From Planctomycetota bacterium (GTDB lineage: Bacteria > Planctomycetota > SBBH01 > JACQRN01): a DNA stretch of 13,225 nt. The position numbers and the translations under genes were made by a program. The stretch is from assembly GCA_016206515.1 (NCBI GenBank), contig JACQRN010000184.1:1-13225 (forward strand), written 5' to 3'. Position 1 is the first letter of the stretch, and each line of letters begins with the position of its first letter. The notes beneath the pieces are model-generated. The model was not told where the DNA came from and did no database searches. It worked only from the letters and a program-made list of their open reading frames with translations. Of the stretch, positions 5,954-12,679 are shown piece after piece.

Positions 5954-6937
5954 CTATCGTGCGCCCAGATGCTCCCGGGCCGAGGCGGCTGCCTCGGTCT
6001 CCGGGTATCTCTCGATGACCATCTCATATTGCTTGCGCGCCTCCGCAGACCGGCCCCCCTCGGACGTCCTGTCGGCGGCCGCGAGGATCCTCTGCGCGCT
6101 CTGCTCCGCGCGCCATCCGGGCTCTTGCCGGACCGCCCGCAAGGCTTCCCCTGCCTCCGTGGCGCAGTCCATCCCGCGGAACAGGCCCTGCACATCCTCC
6201 AGTCCCTTCGCGGCGGACCAGAGCCGTCCCGCGGCCCGATGAGCCAGCGCCGCGTCGAGCCGCGCCCGCGCGAAACCGTCCATCTCCCCGTGCAAGGCCA
6301 GGGCGCGATCGGCGTCCGGGCCTCCGTCTCCGGCCATCCCCTCCAGGGTCCGGATCGCCAAGGCGAGTTGCCTCTTGCGGACCGCCGCGCGTACCGCCGC
6401 GAACGACTCCGGCAGATCGTCCGGCAGGAGGAACGCCGACGGGCCGATCGGCCCGCTGACCTTCGACAGGGCTGCCTCGATCATGGCGTCCGTCAGGCCG
6501 CTGGGGTGCCCGTTCCAGATCACCTTCCCATCCGCGCCGATGAGGTACGAATCCGGGATCCCACGGACCCCGTATGCACCCGACGTCGAACTCCCGCACC
6601 CGACCGGATACTCGATCCGGTTCTCGGCCACGAACGGCTCAAGCGCGCCCTTCTGTTCGCTGGAGAGGGCCAGGATGAACAGGCCCCGCTCCTTGTAGCG
6701 CCCTTGAAGCTCGTTCATGTGCGGAATGAGTCGGATGCACGGTGGTCAGTGCGTTCCCCAGAATTCAAGAAGCACGACGCCACCGCGCAGGGACGCCAGG
6801 GTCGCGGGGTCGGAGTTGATCCACTCCGCAACCGTGATCTCCGGCGGCGCCTGCCCGGTAAAGTCGGTCCCCGCCAAGGCCGTCGATCCAAGGCACGCGC
6901 ACAGCCCCAGGATCGCGGCCGCCATTGCCCGCCGCAT
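5954..6937 (-). CDS. Candidate selenoprotein: exported TlpA/thioredoxin-like protein with U-x-x-C
   Basis: A thioredoxin-fold protein of 327 aa if TGA at 6746-6748 is read as Sec64. ATG 6937 has a strong GGAGGT five bases upstream. A signal peptide ends STALA-G (about residue 22), so it acts outside the cytoplasm. The redox helix reads LLEFWGTH-U-PPC (U64, Cys67), then IPHMNELQGRYKERGLFILA, and the cis-proline loop is VRGIPDSYLI (Pro128), followed by DGKVIWNGHPS. TlpA-like proteins have Cys at the TGA position. Residues about 165-327 are alpha-helical, ending in a TPR-like piece. The frame is the same and open on both sides, and the later ATG 6718 has no Shine-Dalgarno. A recent nonsense mutation (TGC to TGA) is the main alternative. 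It likely reduces or exchanges disulfides; its partner is unknown. Confidence 0.78.
6746..6748 (-). other. In-frame TGA, candidate selenocysteine codon
   Basis: This TGA replaces the N-terminal Cys of the thioredoxin CxxC (context H-TGA-P-P-C) and is followed by C, as at E. coli fdhF. Short hairpins are possible around it: GCAC 6749-6752 or GCAC 6719-6722 (- strand sense) can each pair with GTGC 6737-6740. A convincing SECIS with a G at the loop start is not obvious by eye. Confidence 0.7.
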
Positions 6938-6942
6938 ACTCC

Positions 6943-6950
6943 ACCTCCTC
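6943..6950 (-). promoter_or_regulatory. Strong Shine-Dalgarno deciding start 6937
   Basis: On the - strand the sequence reads GAGGAGGT, then five bases, then ATG 6937. It fixes the start of the TlpA-like gene and argues against the upstream in-frame start at 6982, which would put a charged extension in front of the signal peptide. Confidence 0.8.
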
Positions 6951-6990
6951 GCCCGGGCGCCGACCGCCGGCCCCCCTTCCACATCCAGAC

Positions 6991-7039
6991 ATGTAGAGAA
7001 CCCCCGGGAATCCAGGGTCCCTGCGGGATTCCTCTACAT
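6991..7039. promoter_or_regulatory. Nested inverted repeat in divergent intergenic region
   Basis: The outer arms ATGTAGAG (6991-6998) and CTCTACAT (7032-7039) are perfect complements. The inner arms GGAATCC (7007-7013) and GGATTCC (7026-7032) are also perfect, around a small AGGG-T-CCCT core (7014-7022). It sits between the start of the TlpA-like gene (6937, - strand) and the lipoprotein gene (7111, + strand). It could be an operator, a leader RNA structure for the - strand gene, or a small mobile palindrome. No riboswitch class is recognised. Confidence 0.55.
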
Positions 7040-7110
7040 ACTACCATCCCAGTCCCTCCCGGGTTCTCTCCGGTTGGCGTCCCTCCCTGGAAACGGGTAA
7101 CGTCGCGCCC

Positions 7111-7557
7111 ATGTGGCCGGTCTGGGTTGCGGTCGCGCTTCTCGCCGGGTGCGCCTGCCGGACCGCCGCGACCCTGGTTCGCGTCCGCCGGACACACGCC
7201 TTCCTGCGATCCGAGCCCCCCGAGAGGCTGGTCGCGTACCTCGCGGGGGGGGAGGCACCGGTCGGGTACGATCCGGACCGTTCGTCGAGTTTCTCGCTCA
7301 ACGTGATTCTCGAGCTGTCGCGCCGCGGGGACGAGCGGGTCGTCGGAACGCTCGTGGAGATGCTGTCGAGCCGGCACTACCAGGAGAGGAAGTTCGCCTT
7401 GCAGACGCTCCACGACCTCACCGGAGGCGGGGCGGACGAGGCGATCGGGGAGTTCGCGCAGGGGGCCGGGCCGTACCGCGAGTGGTGGGAGCGGAACCGC
7501 GGCGCCCTGCGGTGGGATCCGGCGCGCCGCTGCTTCCGGCCCGCGGGGGAGGCGTGA
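7111..7557 (+). CDS. Small lipoprotein with HEAT-like repeat
   Basis: A 148-aa lipoprotein of unknown function. The very short signal MWPVWVAVALLAGC puts the lipid Cys at 14 (lipobox LLAGC), although the n-region has no positive charge. The middle, VILELSRRGDERVVGTLVEM then RHYQERKFALQTLHDLTGGG, has the paired-helix look of HEAT/PBS-lyase-like repeats used for protein contacts. A tryptophan-rich end, REWWERNRGALRWDP, follows. No Shine-Dalgarno precedes ATG 7111. Its TGA overlaps the GTG of the rhomboid gene (GTGA), so the two are coupled and may work together at the membrane. Confidence 0.75.
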   Translation: MWPVWVAVALLAGCACRTAATLVRVRRTHAFLRSEPPERLVAYLAGGEAPVGYDPDRSSSFSLNVILELSRRGDERVVGTLVEMLSSRHYQERKFALQTLHDLTGGGADEAIGEFAQGAGPYREWWERNRGALRWDPARRCFRPAGEA

Positions 7558-8750
7558 CCGACGCGCCCGCGGGCGGCGCGCCCGTGCCTCGCGCCCGCGT
7601 GGCCGGTCGGGTCTCGCGGTTCCGCCCGCCGTTCCTCGTGGTCCTGGTTCTGGTGCTGATCCACGCCGCGGTCCATCTGCCCGAGGGGCCGACCCTTCCC
7701 GCCCGTCTGATGCGGTACGGGGCCGTGGAGGGCGCCTGCGTGGGGGCCGGCGAGGTGTGGCGCCTCTGGAGCCATTCGCTCCTGCACGCGAACCTCCTGC
7801 ACCTGGGGCTCAACGGCGTCTCCCTTCTCCTCGTGGGAGGGGATGTGGTCCTCCTGTACGGGACCGGGGCGTTCCTGTCCCTGTTCGCCGGGAGCGTGCT
7901 GGCGGGGGGCGCGGCCACCTGCGTCTTCACGGAGGGGCTCGCGATCGGCTCGTCGGCGGGCGTCATGGGTCTGTTCGGGGCGGTCCTGGCGGGGCTCCTG
8001 CGTCTGCGCCGCACCTTGCCGATACCGGCGTGGCGCCGCGCGATGAAACTGGCGCTCGTGATCCTGGCGGTGAACCTCGCGGTCGGGCTGCACCCGCAGG
8101 TGGGGCAGGCGGCGCACGTGGGGGGGCTCTGCGCGGGGGCGCTCCTGTCGCTCTGGATCCCGCTTCGGAACTCCCCGCGCGTCAAGCCCGGCACGCAGGG
8201 GGAGCGGTTCCTGCGCCTCCTGGGAGGGGCGAGCGTTCTGTCGTATCTCGCGGCGGCGGTCGTCGCCGCGCCGCATGTCCGGTCGGGGGACGCCGCGGAC
8301 GGGACGACGCGCATGCGGCCGTTCACGGCCCCGCCGAGGGGGATGCGGGTGGATCTCCCGGCCGAATGGCTTCGGCCGGTCAGCGAGCGGAACTGGGTCG
8401 TCCACAACCGGGGAGGGGCCGAGTTCCACATCGACACGGTCGACGCCGCGGATCCGGGGGTCCTGGAGCGCGAGGAAGTCGAGGCCGCGCGGCAAGGCCG
8501 GATCGGTGGAGGGGCGCTTCTCTCGCCGCCGGAGGATTTCGTGGCGACGAACTGGAACGGCCAGAGGTACCTGCTCGCCGCCGTCGAGACGGATCCGCAG
8601 GGGGGCGGCACACTGAAATACGTCCATGCGTACTACGTCGGCGGGCTCTCGGGCCGCTACGTGCGACTCGTCTTCCTCTGTCCCCGCGCCGATTGGGCGC
8701 TCTACGAGGCGCTGTGCCGGGCCGTGGTGGAGTCGGTCGGGACGGAGTAG
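7554..8750 (+). CDS. Rhomboid-family intramembrane serine protease with C-terminal soluble domain
   Basis: A 398-aa protein with a six-helix rhomboid core. Active-site features are all present: H83 and N87 in HANLLHLGLN (HxxxN, helix 2), the nucleophile Ser134 in GSSAGVMG (helix 4), and the partner His188 in AAHVGGLCAGAL (helix 6). The nucleophile motif is GSSA rather than the usual GxSG, so the residue after the serine is Ala. An extra hydrophobic segment (LLGGASVLSYLAAAVVAAP, about 217-235) leads to a soluble domain of about 160 residues beginning GMRVDLPAEW. That domain resembles PsbP/Mog1-like (DUF1795-type) folds in layout, but I cannot assign it. Start GTG 7554 overlaps the previous stop. 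It cleaves membrane proteins by inference; the substrate is unknown. Confidence 0.85.
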   Translation: MTDAPAGGAPVPRARVAGRVSRFRPPFLVVLVLVLIHAAVHLPEGPTLPARLMRYGAVEGACVGAGEVWRLWSHSLLHANLLHLGLNGVSLLLVGGDVVLLYGTGAFLSLFAGSVLAGGAATCVFTEGLAIGSSAGVMGLFGAVLAGLLRLRRTLPIPAWRRAMKLALVILAVNLAVGLHPQVGQAAHVGGLCAGALLSLWIPLRNSPRVKPGTQGERFLRLLGGASVLSYLAAAVVAAPHVRSGDAADGTTRMRPFTAPPRGMRVDLPAEWLRPVSERNWVVHNRGGAEFHIDTVDAADPGVLEREEVEAARQGRIGGGALLSPPEDFVATNWNGQRYLLAAVETDPQGGGTLKYVHAYYVGGLSGRYVRLVFLCPRADWALYEALCRAVVESVGTE

Positions 8751-8842
8751 GGGGCGGGAAGCCCGAAGTATCGGGGGATTCGCGGGAACCCGGCAGGGTC
8801 GGTGCGCGTTCCCTGGATGGTGTGTCGGGAGGCGCTGTATAC

Positions 8843-8847
8843 AGGAG
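8843..8847 (+). promoter_or_regulatory. Ribosome binding site for the HEWG protein
   Basis: AGGAG ten bases before ATG 8858. It supports that start and fits the signal peptide that follows. A TATACA at 8838-8843 overlaps it and is too close to the start codon to be its -10 box. Confidence 0.6.
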
Positions 8848-8857
8848 AGGCACGGAC

Positions 8858-9928
8858 ATGAGGAAGATCGCGCACGGGGGGTGGAGGGGCGTTTTGGGGG
8901 CGGTCGCGGTCGCCCTGGTGGCGGGCGCGTTCCCGGCGGGCGGCGGGGAGGCGGAGCCCCTGGTCGTTCACGAATGGGGCGTCCTCGACATCCCTGCAAC
9001 GGCCGCGGACGCGACGCCGTTCGATCTGCCTCCTTTCGTTCTGACGTGGGAGGCGGTGGAAGAGCCTACGATCGTGGGAAGTATGGGGCGCGCCCCGGTG
9101 GTCTACCTGTACCCGCCCGCGGGGCTCGAATCGTGCAATGTTCGCGTGACGTTCCCCACGGGGGGCGCCTGCGCGTGGTGGCCGGCGGCGGCCGTGTCGC
9201 GATCCGGTGAGGAGGGGGGCGAGGAACGAAAGGAGAGGCGCGGCACGCTCCGGCTCGCGGGGCCGGTCGCGGCGCTCGATTGGTCCGTGACGTTCGGGGC
9301 GAAGAATGGGGATCAACCGCTGGATGAGCCGCCGGCGGTCCCCGAGGGGCACTGGATCGGGTTCGCGCGCGACGTCGACGCGCCTCTCCTGGCGGTCGGC
9401 CCGCAGAGGGAGCATTTCCTGTTCTACGAGGGGACGATCGATTATGCGAACCCTGTGGTCGTGGAGGGGACGGGTTCCTCGGTCGTCCGCAATGCGGGCG
9501 ATCACCCTCTTCTGGATGCGATGTGGATCTCGTGCGTCGGGGGGAGTTTGAGCACGCAGGGGCTGGGCGACATCGTCCCCGGTGCGACCGCGCGTATCGG
9601 CCCGCCTCCGGGGACGGAATGGATGCGCGCCAAGGAGACTCCCGACGGCGCGGAGCGCTCCCTCGTCTCGCGCCTTGTTGCGGCGGGGCTCTTCGAGAAG
9701 GAGGCGCTTGCGATGGCGCGCACCTGGCGTTCGGCGTTCTTCGAGAGGCCTGGGGTGCGGATCGTTTACCGCTTGCCGCAGGATGTGTACGACCGCCTCC
9801 TGCCCCTGACGGTGACGGCGGGGGTCCCGGTCCAGACGACGCGCGTGATGCTCGCCTGCCGCGGCGCCGACACGGTCGCATCCCTGCTCGATCCTCCCTC
9901 CCCTGCCCAGGCGCCGGCGGTGCGCTGA
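8858..9928 (+). CDS. Secreted protein of the HEWGT type, function unknown
   Basis: A 356-aa exported protein. The signal peptide covers about the first 30 residues (RKIAHGGWRGVLGAVAVALV, then a small-residue region). The mature protein opens LVVHEWGVLDIPATAADATP, which resembles the HEWGTFT opening of uncharacterised secreted proteins from Planctomycetes and other environmental bacteria. The C-terminal ERPGVRIVYRLPQDVYDRLL then LPLTVTAGVPVQTTRVMLA also fits that group as I recall it. A charged low-complexity stretch (GEEGGEERKERR) sits near residue 120. No catalytic motif is recognised. It has its own Shine-Dalgarno and lies 107 bases after the rhomboid gene, a gap where I see only weak hairpins, so it may be a separate unit. 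Confidence 0.75.
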   Translation: MRKIAHGGWRGVLGAVAVALVAGAFPAGGGEAEPLVVHEWGVLDIPATAADATPFDLPPFVLTWEAVEEPTIVGSMGRAPVVYLYPPAGLESCNVRVTFPTGGACAWWPAAAVSRSGEEGGEERKERRGTLRLAGPVAALDWSVTFGAKNGDQPLDEPPAVPEGHWIGFARDVDAPLLAVGPQREHFLFYEGTIDYANPVVVEGTGSSVVRNAGDHPLLDAMWISCVGGSLSTQGLGDIVPGATARIGPPPGTEWMRAKETPDGAERSLVSRLVAAGLFEKEALAMARTWRSAFFERPGVRIVYRLPQDVYDRLLPLTVTAGVPVQTTRVMLACRGADTVASLLDPPSPAQAPAVR

Positions 9929-9932
9929 CCAT

Positions 9933-9966
9933 CGCTTCGCGCTTCGCGCATCGCGCTTCGCGAGCG
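9933..9966. repeat. Heptanucleotide tandem repeat, CGCTTCG-type
   Basis: Units CGCTTCG at 9933-9939 and 9940-9946, CGCATCG at 9947-9953, CGCTTCG at 9954-9960 and a partial CGAGCG to 9966. It nearly fills the 53-bp gap between the HEWG protein and proline dehydrogenase, leaving little room for a promoter. Confidence 0.8.
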
Positions 9967-9981
9967 TAGACTCTCCGGTCG

Positions 9982-10884
9982 ATGCAATGGTTCAACGCGC
10001 TGGTCGCGCGCTCCCTCCCGCTGATCCCCAAGCCGGTCATGCGCCGCTTGTCGTCGCGGTACGTCGCCGGGGAGACGCTCGACTCGTGCGTCCGCACGGT
10101 GCGCGACCTCAATTCGAGGGGGTTCCGCGCCACGATCGACATCCTCGGGGAGTTCGTCCGGACGAGCGAGGAGGCGGAGCGTGTCGCGACGGAGTATTGT
10201 GCCGTCCTCGACCGGATCGCCGCGGATCGCCTCGACGCGAACATCTCGGTGAAGCCGACGCATCTGGGGCTCAAGATCGGCCGGGACGTCGCGCTCGCCC
10301 AGATGGGGCGCTTGTGCGAGCACGCCCGGAAGAGCGGCAACTTCGTCCGGATCGACATGGAGGATGCGTCCTGCCTCGACGACACGTATGCGATTTACCA
10401 GCGCCTCACCGAGTCGCATTCGAACGTGGGGCTCGTGATGCAGGCGTACCTGCGCCGGGCGTGGAACGACCTGCGCGCGCGGGAGGGGCGGATGACGAAC
10501 TTCCGCCTCTGCAAGGGGATCTACCGCGAGCCGTACGCGGTCGCCTACCACGACCCGGAGGCGGTCCGGCGCAACTTCACGGTGCTCCTCGACGAGATGT
10601 TCCGCTCCGGGTTCTTCGTCGGGATCGCGACGCACGACGAGCTCCTCGCCTGGGAGGCGGAGCGCCTGATCCGGACGCACCAGCGCACGCCGCTCCAGTA
10701 CGAGTTCCAGATGCTGCTTGGGGTCGGCGAGCGGCTCCGGGACACGCTGCGCGCCGCCGGGCACCCGATCCGGATCTACGTCCCGTTCGGCGCGGACTGG
10801 CACGCCTACACGATGCGCCGCCTGCGCAGGAACCCGGCGATCGTCGGGCACGTGATGCGGCGCGTGTTCGGGCGCGGGGGCTAG
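9982..10884 (+). CDS. Proline dehydrogenase (monofunctional PRODH)
   Basis: A FAD enzyme of 300 aa that oxidises L-proline to pyrroline-5-carboxylate and passes electrons to membrane quinones, the first step of proline catabolism. Diagnostic blocks along the TIM barrel are ATIDILGEF, NISVKPTHLGL, FVRIDMEDAS, VMQAYLRRAWNDL, RLCKGIYREP with VAYHDP, ATHDE, EFQMLLGVGERLR and RIYVPFGADWHAYTMRRLRR, which carries the proline-binding YxxRR. The length matches single-domain bacterial PRODH rather than PutA. The P5C dehydrogenase partner is not in the window. ATG 9982 has no Shine-Dalgarno and follows the 7-bp repeat. Its TAG stop shares CTAG with the opposing GT4 gene. Confidence 0.95.
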   Translation: MQWFNALVARSLPLIPKPVMRRLSSRYVAGETLDSCVRTVRDLNSRGFRATIDILGEFVRTSEEAERVATEYCAVLDRIAADRLDANISVKPTHLGLKIGRDVALAQMGRLCEHARKSGNFVRIDMEDASCLDDTYAIYQRLTESHSNVGLVMQAYLRRAWNDLRAREGRMTNFRLCKGIYREPYAVAYHDPEAVRRNFTVLLDEMFRSGFFVGIATHDELLAWEAERLIRTHQRTPLQYEFQMLLGVGERLRDTLRAAGHPIRIYVPFGADWHAYTMRRLRRNPAIVGHVMRRVFGRGG

Positions 10885-11873
10885 ACCCCCCGATAGACCC
10901 GCAGGTAGGCCGATGCTTCCCGCCCCGCGGCGCGCGGGCGGGCCCAGGCCCGCCCGCGGCGCGAGGCGCGCTCCAGCCGCGCGGGGTCGGACAGGATGCG
11001 GTCGAGCACCCTCCGCAGCGATCGGCCGTCCCGGTACACCCAGCCCGCGCCCGATGCGCGGATCAGTTCCCGGTTCGCCGGAGCGTCGCGCGCGACGACC
11101 GGAACCCCCGCGGCGAACGCCTCCGCGATCGCGTTCGACTGCCCCTCGGCGCGCGCCGGATGGAGGAGGAGCGTCGCGCGTCCCAGGAGGAGGCGCCCGC
11201 CCCGGGGCGGGACCGGGCCGATCCATCGCGCGAGCGGCGTCCTCCCCAGGTCGGCGCGCAGGGCGCGGGCATAGCCCCGGTCGATCGCCGCCCCCGCCAG
11301 GAGGAGATCCGCGCCCGCTCGCCGCAGGAACGGCGCGACGTCGCGCACCAGGTCGCGCTGCCCCTTCACCGGGCGGATATTCCCGAGGCAGAGCAGGAGC
11401 GGCTTCCCCGGGCGCGGCCGGGGGCGGGGAGGGGCGCATCGTGGGATCCCCTTTTCGACAACGCGCAAGGTGGAACGGTGCACGCCGAGATCCCGCAGGA
11501 GCGGGATCCACGCGCGCCCGGGAAGCACGACCGCCGCGCAGCGGCGCAGAACGCGCTTCAGGACGGCTCGCGATGCGGCGCGCGCGTCCGAGAGATCCGT
11601 CCCTCCGACCGTGAGGATCCACGGGATCCCCGTGGCCGGCGGCGTGCGCAGGGCCGCGCGCCCCGCATGGAGGGCGTGATAGAGGTGGAGGATGTCGGCG
11701 CTGCGGCGATACGCGCTCCGCAGCCGCGCGGCGGCACCGGGGCCGGCATCCACCCGGACGACGCGGACGCCGCGGCGACGCAGGGCCCCGGCGATGCGGC
11801 GCAGCGACGCCTCGTTCCCTGTCTCGTAGGGACGCCTTCGCGGCCCCAGGAGGACGACCCGCAGCCGCCTCAC
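10881..11873 (-). CDS. GT4-family glycosyltransferase
   Basis: A GT-B glycosyltransferase of 330 aa that transfers a sugar from a nucleotide donor with retention. The N-lobe opens RRLRVVLLGP with NEASLRRIAGALRRRGVRVV. The linker/C-lobe start is LLLCLGNIRPVKGQRDLV, typical of GT4 (GxxxxxKG). The donor-site EX7E is EGQSNAIAE, followed by AFAAGVPVVARDAPANREL. The C-terminus is very Arg/Ala rich. GTG 11873 overlaps the TGA of the deacetylase (11870-11873), so it is the third gene of a coupled operon with a sugar deacetylase and a hydrolase. A role in a surface glycan or glycolipid is inferred; donor and acceptor are unknown. Confidence 0.87.
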   Translation of the reverse strand: MRRLRVVLLGPRRRPYETGNEASLRRIAGALRRRGVRVVRVDAGPGAAARLRSAYRRSADILHLYHALHAGRAALRTPPATGIPWILTVGGTDLSDARAASRAVLKRVLRRCAAVVLPGRAWIPLLRDLGVHRSTLRVVEKGIPRCAPPRPRPRPGKPLLLCLGNIRPVKGQRDLVRDVAPFLRRAGADLLLAGAAIDRGYARALRADLGRTPLARWIGPVPPRGGRLLLGRATLLLHPARAEGQSNAIAEAFAAGVPVVARDAPANRELIRASGAGWVYRDGRSLRRVLDRILSDPARLERASRRGRAWARPRAAGREASAYLRVYRGV

Positions 11874-12679
11874 GGCGCGCCCCGCCCGTCCCACAGGGCG
11901 ATCCGAAGCGAGGCGAGAAGCGCCGGCAGTCGCGGGTCGCACAGAGCCTCCGTCTCGCGCCGGCGGTCGTCCCCCGCGAAGGATCCCGTGGGGCCGATTC
12001 CTGCGCCGGGGTGGACCATCAGTTCCGCGTCCCCCTCCGGGAGCGCTCGCAGGATCGCCTCCAGCCGTTCGATCGAGGGGGTCCCGGACCAGTCGAACCC
12101 CCGGAAATGGGGCGGGGCGGTCCAGCCCGACGACGCGAAGTCGCGCCGCGCCTCCCGGCAGGCGCGGGCGAACGCCCCGGTCTCCCACTTCATCCGCGCG
12201 GGCGGCGGGGCGGTCTCCGCGGGGATCCGCACGAGGCGGATGGCGCTGTCCCGGAGCGCGGCGCGGCACGCGGCGCGAACGGCCGGCAGGACATGGAGGT
12301 GCTGGTGGCCATCGAGGCGGTCGATGCGCGCTCCGAGCGAGACGAGCCGGTCGTGCTGGGCGCGCACCTCCCGTTCCAGGGCATCGGGCGCGGCCGCGCC
12401 GGATTCAAGCCGACGCCGGGCCTCGGCTCGCCCGGGGAACGCGCCGTCGCTTCCGCACAGTCCGGGGACCGGTCCCGACAGCGGCAACCCCTCCGAGAGG
12501 TTCAGGTGGAGGCTCGTCGGCGTCCCGGGAGAGAGGGCGGCCGCGGTTTCGAGGGCCACCCCGTTGGCGAGCAGCGAGACGCGGCGGACGATCCCCTCGC
12601 GCAGCGTCCGCAGGGCCGGGACGATCCCCGCCGGATCTCCTCCCAGGTCGTCCGCGTTGACCAGGAGGCGGCGCGTCAC
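11870..12679 (-). CDS. YdjC/ChbG-family carbohydrate deacetylase
   Basis: A 269-aa metal-dependent deacetylase expected to remove acetyl groups from N-acetyl sugars. The family opening LLVNADDLGGDP has Asp10 and Asp11. SLHLNLSEGLPLSG has His58, DGHQHLHVLPAV has His125/127/129, and ELMVHPG is the late histidine block. These match the metal and catalytic positions of the family. GTG 12679 overlaps the stop of the upstream hydrolase (GTGA), and its own stop overlaps the GT4 start. Being sandwiched with a GT4 enzyme suggests it modifies a glycan or glycolipid intermediate, as HpnK-like members do, rather than chitobiose catabolism (inference). Confidence 0.88.
   Translation of the reverse strand: MTRRLLVNADDLGGDPAGIVPALRTLREGIVRRVSLLANGVALETAAALSPGTPTSLHLNLSEGLPLSGPVPGLCGSDGAFPGRAEARRRLESGAAAPDALEREVRAQHDRLVSLGARIDRLDGHQHLHVLPAVRAACRAALRDSAIRLVRIPAETAPPPARMKWETGAFARACREARRDFASSGWTAPPHFRGFDWSGTPSIERLEAILRALPEGDAELMVHPGAGIGPTGSFAGDDRRRETEALCDPRLPALLASLRIALWDGRGAP

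Noticed and set aside
5954..6718. Separate gene starting at ATG 6718
   Set aside because: No Shine-Dalgarno; it would be a thioredoxin fold lacking its active-site helix; the upstream frame with signal peptide joins it through one TGA in the same frame.
5954..6937. Frameshift as the cause of the broken TlpA-like gene
   Set aside because: Both halves are in the same frame and the motif reads continuously through the TGA.
5036..7306. 756-codon open frame on the + strand
   Set aside because: Antisense to the epimerase and TlpA-like genes, no recognisable motif.
8762..8775. Hairpin CCCGA/TCGGG after the rhomboid gene as a terminator
   Set aside because: Only a 5-bp stem and no T-run follows.
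8838..8843. TATACA as a -10 promoter box for the HEWG gene
   Set aside because: It overlaps the ribosome binding site and is 15 bases from the start codon; no matching -35.
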